From contig NZ_CP102931.1 of assembly GCF_024734665.1 (NCBI RefSeq), positions 5,330,001-5,394,000 of the forward strand: a stretch of DNA of 64,000 bases, given 5' to 3'. Under the pieces are notes generated by a model that worked only from the letters and a program-made list of their open reading frames with translations, had not been told where the DNA came from and did not search any database. Positions 58,985-64,000 of this stretch are shown in pieces. The DNA comes from Variovorax paradoxus (GTDB lineage Bacteria > Pseudomonadota > Gammaproteobacteria > Burkholderiales > Burkholderiaceae_C). Position 1 is the stretch's first letter, and every line of letters starts with the position of its first letter. The translations under genes and the position numbers were made by a program.

Positions 58985-59878
58985 TCAGGCGAGACGGAAG
59001 CGCGTGTCGCCCAGCGTGTCGAGCCCGAACTGCGCCAGCAACTCGCGCAGCCGCGTCGCCGCACTCGCCTTGCGCTGGCCCGTGTAGCGCGCCAGGATCA
59101 GTTCGTTCTTCATGCTGTGCTCCCAGCCGACCAGTTCGGTCACCGTAACGCTGTAGCCGTTGGCTTCGAGATACAAGCAGCGCAGCACGTTGGTGAGCTG
59201 GCTGCCGATTTCGCGCGTGTGCAGCGGATGGCGCCACAGCTCGGCCAGCGGTGTACGCGAGAGTGCCAGCGCCTTGGTTTCGCGCAGGCAGGCGGCCACT
59301 TCGGCCTGGCAGCAGGGCACGAGCACCATGCAGCGCGCCTTCTTGGCCAGGCCAAAGGCGATGGCGTCGTCGGTGGCGGTGTCGCAGGCGTGCAGCGCGG
59401 TGACCACGTCGATCTGCTCCGGCAGTTCGCTTGCCTGCGCCGATTCGGCCACGGTGAGGTTCAGGAACGACATGCGGTCGAAGCCCAGCCGCTGCGCCAG
59501 CGCACGCGAGCGCTCGACCAGTTCGCCGCGCGTCTCGATGCCGTAGACATGGCCGCTGCTGCCCTGCCGCGCCCGAAAGAACAGGTCGTAGATGATGAAG
59601 CCGAGGTACGACTTGCCCGCGCCATGGTCGGCCAGCGTGGCGCCTGCGCCCTCTTCCGGCAACTCGCGCAGCAGCTGCTCGATGAACTGGAACAGGTGGT
59701 AGACCTGCTTGAGCTTGCGCCGCGAGTCCTGGTTGAGCCGCCCCTCGCGGGTGAGGATGTGCAGCTCCTTGAGCAACTCGACGGACTGGCCAGGGCGCAG
59801 GGCATCGGCCAGCTCGGCATCAGCCTTGACTGCCTTGTTCGTCTTCGTCACCGGTTTCGATGCGGCTTTGGTGTTCAT
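58985..59878 (-). CDS. Class-I SAM-dependent methyltransferase (Methyltransf_32-like)
   Basis: A 297-aa protein. A Lys-rich start leads to the SAM-binding motif LADHGAGKSYLGFIIYDLFF (motif I variant D-H-G-A-G-K-S) and then VYGIETRGELVERS. LVPCCQAEVAACL is a conserved Cys-Cys segment seen in this group. The acceptor is unknown; relatives include putative RNA or small-molecule methyltransferases. Its start overlaps the DUF1415 stop, so it is last in a coupled gene chain. Confidence 0.82.
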   Translation of the reverse strand: MNTKAASKPVTKTNKAVKADAELADALRPGQSVELLKELHILTREGRLNQDSRRKLKQVYHLFQFIEQLLRELPEEGAGATLADHGAGKSYLGFIIYDLFFRARQGSSGHVYGIETRGELVERSRALAQRLGFDRMSFLNLTVAESAQASELPEQIDVVTALHACDTATDDAIAFGLAKKARCMVLVPCCQAEVAACLRETKALALSRTPLAELWRHPLHTREIGSQLTNVLRCLYLEANGYSVTVTELVGWEHSMKNELILARYTGQRKASAATRLRELLAQFGLDTLGDTRFRLA

Positions 59879-60450
59879 GGCTTGGCACTCCCGGGGCCGA
59901 CGTCGAGCGCCGCCCAGCCATCGGACCCCAGCGCTTCGAGCGTGTCGATGTTGCGCTCGAAGATGGCCTCCGCCTCGGGGAACGCCTCGACCGCGCGGCT
60001 CACGCTGTCCTCGCGCAGCAGGTGCAGCGTGGGGTATGGCGCGCGGTTGGTGGCGTTGCCGAGGTCGTCGGCTTCGGTGCCGGCGAACTGGAACTGCGGA
60101 TGAAAGCTCGCCAGCTGGAACACGCCGTCGAAACCGGCGCGCGCAAGCCGGCGTTCGGCACGCGCCGCGAAATCGTTGAAGTCCAGGAAGTCGGCCAAGG
60201 TGTTCGGTGCAATCAGAAGTGTGGTGTCGCGCACGGCGGCGTCGAGCGCTGCGAGGTCTTTGGCTTCGGCCAGTAGCGCATCCATCAGGTCAGCCGCTTC
60301 GGTGGGCTCGTACACGGCGTAGTGAATCTGCGCCTTCACGTGCACGGCCTTTGCGAAGGGGCACAGGTTGAGGCCGATCACCGCGCGTTCGAGCCAGCGC
60401 CGCGTGTCCGCTTCGGCCTGGGCGGCTGCAATTGTCGTCGGATGGGTCAT
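59875..60450 (-). CDS. DUF1415 family protein
   Basis: A 191-aa soluble protein. TRRWLERAVIGLNLCPFAKAV is the N-terminal signature of DUF1415, with a conserved Cys. DFLDFNDFAARAERRL and NRAPYPTLHLLREDSV are further conserved stretches. Function is unknown. Its ATG 60450 overlaps the MFS stop and its own stop overlaps the methyltransferase start, four bases each. Confidence 0.88.
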   Translation of the reverse strand: MTHPTTIAAAQAEADTRRWLERAVIGLNLCPFAKAVHVKAQIHYAVYEPTEAADLMDALLAEAKDLAALDAAVRDTTLLIAPNTLADFLDFNDFAARAERRLARAGFDGVFQLASFHPQFQFAGTEADDLGNATNRAPYPTLHLLREDSVSRAVEAFPEAEAIFERNIDTLEALGSDGWAALDVGPGSAKP

Positions 60451-61706
60451 GCCATCTCCGCCGCAGGGCGAATCCGCCCCAGTCGCCGCGCGATCGCCAT
60501 GCCGGCCAGCGAACAGGCCAGCGTGGCCGTCCAGGTCCAGTGCCAGCCGCCAACGCAGTGGGCCAGCCACGCCACCGCGGGCGGGGCCAGGAACTGGCCG
60601 AGCGAGGAAGCCTGCTGCATGAGGCCGACGGTCGTCGACACGGTGGTGGGCCCGGGTGCCAGCCGCACGCCCAGCAGGAACAGCGTGGCCGGCACCATGC
60701 CGCCGCCCAGCGAGAAGGCGCAGACGGCGATGTAGCGCAGCGCGGGCGGCAGGCCCAGGGCGTCGGCGCCCTGCCCTGTTTGCGCGAAGGCGGCCACGCC
60801 GCCCAGCGCCATCGTCAGGAAGCCGAGTTGCAGCAGGCGTTCGGGCGCCACACCGCGCTGCAGCCAGCGGCCGCCGGCAATGTTGCCGACGATGTTCATC
60901 GCGGCCGCGAGCGCGGTGAGCACCGCGTTCCAGGCGGCCGGCACGCCCGCACCCGCATAGATGGCGGGCAGGAAGCCGATGACGGCCATCCACTGCGACG
61001 AGTACACGGCGAACGTCAGCGCGATCAGCCAGGGTGCACGCGCACCGACAGTGGCGCGCAGGCGCGATGACCAGCCTTCGCTGGGCTGGCCTGCCGCTGC
61101 CTGGCGGGTGCGATCAGCAGGCACGACCGTCCACAGCCAGAGCGCAGCACCGGCCGAAACGAGCGACAGCGCCCACCACCAGCCCGTCCAGCCGCCCCAG
61201 GCGATCAGGGCGGGCCCGAGCAGCAGCGCCAAGGCCACGCCGAGCGGCATGTAGGCGCCCCAGAGGCCCAGCGCCGCTTTGTCCGCGCCCGGCGGGGTCA
61301 GGGCGCGGATCAGCCCTGGTCCCGGCATGACCGCCAGCAGGAAGCCGATGCCTTCGATGCCGCGCAGCAGAAGCAGCCATTGCACGGCGTGCGCGCCGCC
61401 ATCTGCACTGGTGCCGACCAGGCCTCCCAGCAGGCTCGCGACCGTCAGCACGAACAGCCCTGTCAGCATGCTGCGGCGCAGGCCGATGGTGTCGGCCGCA
61501 AGCCCGACCAGCAACCCCAGGGTCATGCTTGCGACCTGCACGAGCGACAAAAGGAATCCCGCCTCGACCAGGCCGATGCCGAGCGATGCCTGCAGCGCCG
61601 GCACGGCAGGCGGCAGCTTGCCCAAGTGCAGGGCTCCGCTGACGCCGCCCAGCAGGACGGCAAAGGCGGCGACGGGAACTCGCGGACGTGCTGGGACGGA
61701 ACTCAC
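60447..61706 (-). CDS. MFS transporter, CynX/NimT-like
   Basis: A 419-aa protein with 12 predicted helices, starting with GTG 61706, which overlaps the dgt stop. LGIGLVEAGFLLSLVQVASM and GLRRSMLTGLFVLTVASLL cover helices 2-3 and the intervening basic loop, as in the cyanate permease/NimT branch. Substrate is unknown. The neighbour genes (dgt, DUF1415) give no clue. Confidence 0.85.
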   Translation of the reverse strand: MSSVPARPRVPVAAFAVLLGGVSGALHLGKLPPAVPALQASLGIGLVEAGFLLSLVQVASMTLGLLVGLAADTIGLRRSMLTGLFVLTVASLLGGLVGTSADGGAHAVQWLLLLRGIEGIGFLLAVMPGPGLIRALTPPGADKAALGLWGAYMPLGVALALLLGPALIAWGGWTGWWWALSLVSAGAALWLWTVVPADRTRQAAAGQPSEGWSSRLRATVGARAPWLIALTFAVYSSQWMAVIGFLPAIYAGAGVPAAWNAVLTALAAAMNIVGNIAGGRWLQRGVAPERLLQLGFLTMALGGVAAFAQTGQGADALGLPPALRYIAVCAFSLGGGMVPATLFLLGVRLAPGPTTVSTTVGLMQQASSLGQFLAPPAVAWLAHCVGGWHWTWTATLACSLAGMAIARRLGRIRPAAEMA

Positions 61707-62833
61707 GCGATCCCCCGGCGGCCTGTGAGCCGCTCGTGTTCACGCATTGCGAAGCGGTCGGTCATGCCTGCGATGTAGTCGGCCACGGCGCGGTGCCTGT
61801 CGCCGCGCTCAGCGAAGGAAGTTGGCATTTCGGCACTGCGCTCGAGATAGGCCTCGAACAACTCCCGCACCACGTCGCGTGCTTGGTCGGTGGTCTGGGT
61901 GACCTGCGGATGCCGGTAAAGGTTGTGGAAGAGAAAGCGCTTCAGGTCTTCCGACTGGGCCTGCATGGTGCCGCTGAACGCGACAACGGGCGGAGCCTTG
62001 CGCACCGCGTCGGCATCGGCCGGAGCGAGGACTTCGAGCGCCGCACGCGTCGCGTCGATCACGTCGTAGACCTGCGCGCTCAGCATGCGCCGGATGGTTT
62101 CGTAGAGCACGCGCCGACCCTGCAGCTGCGGGTGTTCGGCAAGAGCCTCGCGGCGATGGCGCTCGAACAGCTCGATCTCGGACAGTTGCTCGACGCTGAT
62201 GAGCCCCGAGCGCACGCCGTCGTCGATGTCGTGGGCGTTGTAGGCGATGGCATCGGCGAGGTTGCACAGCTGCGCCTCGAGGGCCGGCTGCGTGCGGTCC
62301 AGGAAGCGCCGGGCTACACCCCCGGGCTCAGCCGCCTCGATGCGCTCCGCATTCGCGCGGGAGCAGTGCTTGAGGATGCCCTCGCGGGTCTCGAAGCTGA
62401 GATTCAGCCCGTCGTACTGCGGATAGCGATGCTCCAGCGCATCGACCACACGCAGGCTCTGCAGGTTGTGCTCGAAGCCACCATGCCCGGCCATGCAGTC
62501 GTTGAGCGCGTCCTGGCCCGCATGGCCGAAGGGCGTGTGGCCCAGGTCATGGGCCAGCGCAATCGCTTCGACCAGGTCTTCGTTGATGCGCAGGGCCCGG
62601 GCGATCGAGCGGCCCAGCTGGGCAACTTCCAGCGAGTGCGTGAGCCGGGTGCGGAACAGATCGCCCTCGTGGTTCAGGAACACCTGCGTCTTGTAGACCA
62701 GTCGTCGAAAGGCCGTGGAATGCACGATGCGGTCACGGTCGCGCTGGAAGGCATCACGCGTAGGCGCGGGCGGCTCCGCATGCCGACGGCCGCGCGACCG
62801 CGCGGGCAGGCAGGCATAGGCCGCGAGACTCAT
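61703..62833 (-). CDS. dgt: Deoxyguanosinetriphosphate triphosphohydrolase-like protein
   Basis: A 376-aa HD-domain enzyme that cleaves dNTPs to nucleoside and triphosphate. I start it at ATG 62833 ([18 protein letters not shown]), overlapping the aroB stop. The metal site is intact: [10 protein letters not shown] (first His), [15 protein letters not shown] (HD pair) and [16 protein letters not shown] (second Asp). Length fits the Dgt type-II group. The aroK-aroB-dgt order is common in betaproteobacteria. Confidence 0.94.
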   Translation of the reverse strand: MSLAAYACLPARSRGRRHAEPPAPTRDAFQRDRDRIVHSTAFRRLVYKTQVFLNHEGDLFRTRLTHSLEVAQLGRSIARALRINEDLVEAIALAHDLGHTPFGHAGQDALNDCMAGHGGFEHNLQSLRVVDALEHRYPQYDGLNLSFETREGILKHCSRANAERIEAAEPGGVARRFLDRTQPALEAQLCNLADAIAYNAHDIDDGVRSGLISVEQLSEIELFERHRREALAEHPQLQGRRVLYETIRRMLSAQVYDVIDATRAALEVLAPADADAVRKAPPVVAFSGTMQAQSEDLKRFLFHNLYRHPQVTQTTDQARDVVRELFEAYLERSAEMPTSFAERGDRHRAVADYIAGMTDRFAMREHERLTGRRGIA

Positions 62834-63939
62834 CCCGCGCAGCACTGCGCGAGCACTTCGCGCACCAGCGCGTCAGGCGCGCTGCGGACCACGGCGGAGC
62901 CGGGTCGGTCGATCACCACGAAGCGGATCTCACCGGCTTCCGATTTCTTGTCGACGCGCATCAGCTCCAGATAGCGCTCGGCTCCCAGCGCGGGGCCGAC
63001 GACCGGCAGGCCGGCGCGCTCGATCAGGCGCGTGAGCCGATCGACGAATGCAACATCGACGCCCCCGAGCCGCTGCGACAGGTGCACAGCCATGACCATG
63101 CCGCAGCCAACAGCCTCGCCGTGCAGCCATTCGCCATAGCCGAGGCCCGATTCGATCGCGTGGCCGAAGGTGTGGCCGAAATTGAGAATCGCGCGCAGGC
63201 CGGTCTCGCGCTCGTCCTGGCCGACCACCAGCGCCTTGATCTCGCAGCTGCGCTTGACGGCGCAGGCCAGCGCGGCGGGGTCTCTTGCGACGAGGGCGTC
63301 AATGTTCGCCTCGATCCAGTCGAAGAAGGCCATGTCGTGGATCGGGCCGTACTTGATGACTTCGGCCAGGCCGGCGCTCAGTTCGCGCGGGGGCAGCGTC
63401 TGCAGCGTGGACAGATCACAAACCACGAGCTGCGGCTGGTAGAACGCGCCGATCATGTTCTTGCCGAGCGGGTGATTGATGGCCGTCTTGCCGCCAACCG
63501 AGGAATCGACCTGCGCCAGCAGCGTGGTCGGCACCTGCACGAAAGGCACGCCGCGCATGTAGCTGGCGGCGGCGAAGCCGGTCATATCGCCCACCACGCC
63601 GCCGCCTAGGGCGAACAGCACGGTCTTGCGGTCGCTGCCATGGCCCAGCAGGTCGTCGAAGATCAGGTTCAGGGTCTGCAGGTTCTTGTAGACCTCGCCG
63701 TCGGGCAACTCGAGCAGGTGAACCGTGCGGAAGCGGTCCGCCAGGGCAGCCTGCAGCGCCTTGGCGTAAAGCGGCGCCACCGTGGTGTTGCTGACGATCA
63801 GGGCCGTGGCTGCGGCCGGCGTGACGGCAAAGCTCTGGGGGTCGTCCAGCAGGCCAGCGCCGATCAGGATCGGATAGCTGCGGTCGCCGAGCTGGATGTC
63901 GACGCGTTCTGGCGGGGCGGAAAGTACGGGCAGGGACAT
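62830..63939 (-). CDS. aroB: 3-dehydroquinate synthase
   Basis: A 369-aa NAD- and zinc-dependent enzyme of the shikimate pathway that cyclises DAHP. The Rossmann half includes [22 protein letters not shown] and [21 protein letters not shown]. Metal ligands lie in AEVIKYG and [12 protein letters not shown]. Start ATG 63939, 35 bp after the aroK stop. Confidence 0.97.
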   Translation of the reverse strand: MSLPVLSAPPERVDIQLGDRSYPILIGAGLLDDPQSFAVTPAAATALIVSNTTVAPLYAKALQAALADRFRTVHLLELPDGEVYKNLQTLNLIFDDLLGHGSDRKTVLFALGGGVVGDMTGFAAASYMRGVPFVQVPTTLLAQVDSSVGGKTAINHPLGKNMIGAFYQPQLVVCDLSTLQTLPPRELSAGLAEVIKYGPIHDMAFFDWIEANIDALVARDPAALACAVKRSCEIKALVVGQDERETGLRAILNFGHTFGHAIESGLGYGEWLHGEAVGCGMVMAVHLSQRLGGVDVAFVDRLTRLIERAGLPVVGPALGAERYLELMRVDKKSEAGEIRFVVIDRPGSAVVRSAPDALVREVLAQCCAG

Positions 63940-63974
63940 GGGCAGCGAGTTTAGGCGCTGCGGCCCGGACGGGC

Positions 63975-64000
63975 TCAGGCGGGGGGCTCTTCGGGGTGAG
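63975..64000 (-). CDS. aroK: Shikimate kinase AroK, last codons only
   Basis: The reverse strand reads HPEEPPA then TGA at 63977-63975, a short acidic/Pro tail directly upstream of aroB. Order aroK-aroB is nearly universal in this group, so I infer aroK. Only about eight codons are visible and no catalytic residue is in the window. Confidence 0.45.

Overview
The window is high-GC chromosomal DNA of a betaproteobacterium, most likely a Comamonadaceae member close to Variovorax or Acidovorax. This rests on gene content and order: murA-his-tat, mlaFEDACB next to gltBD, aroK-aroB-dgt and sspBA-petCBA are arranged as is usual in that family, and base use is even throughout. I ran no database search. 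Family assignments come from motifs and order read in the sequence.

Left part (1-15.7 kb). The 5' end of a lolC/lolE-type permease gene diverges from an rpfE-like gene, recJ and a membrane diguanylate cyclase. Next comes a tight six-gene operon at 4101-15557: a WGR/winged-helix/DUF4132 giant protein, a small secreted protein, a YehL-type MoxR AAA+ ATPase, a DUF5682 protein, a von Willebrand A (VWA) protein with a full MIDAS site, and a protein with two SWIM-like zinc motifs. It is the most interesting block here. It resembles the little-understood E. coli yehI/yehL/yehM/yehP/yehQ locus and looks like a chaperone or conflict-type MoxR-VWA machine. It ends at a hairpin shared with an oppositely oriented tRNA-Thr(UGU).

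Middle (15.7-31 kb). Reverse-strand sspBA and petABC (cytochrome bc1, with a good promoter) are followed by a LuxR-type response regulator that lacks the usual receiver lysine. A 531-bp regulatory gap separates it from a TPR/O-GlcNAc-transferase-like protein. mscL converges on an MFS-Nif3-pdxA operon, with a 14-bp triplicated repeat across the two stop codons. A DegS-like protease faces the tatABC genes.

Right part (31-64 kb). The reverse-strand histidine operon runs hisG-hisD-hisC-hisB-hisH-hisA ... hisF-hisI-hisE and continues into a DUF4870 protein, a HIT protein and tatABC. It carries extra genes: a membrane protein after hisG, and a lipoprotein plus Rap1a/Tai-like protein between hisD and hisC. 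A 4.4-kb insertion between hisA and hisF holds a frameshifted AAA ATPase, a dicarboxylate symporter with an orphan solute-binding protein, and a mutarotase. Upstream lie murA, a BolA-family gene, an ABC-2 exporter, the complete mla phospholipid-transport operon and gltBD. Beyond gltB are a REP-associated (RAYT) transposase, a methyltransferase, a DUF1415 gene, an MFS transporter, dgt, aroB and the tail of aroK.

I saw no CRISPR array, prophage, integrase or rRNA. The only mobile-element gene is the RAYT.
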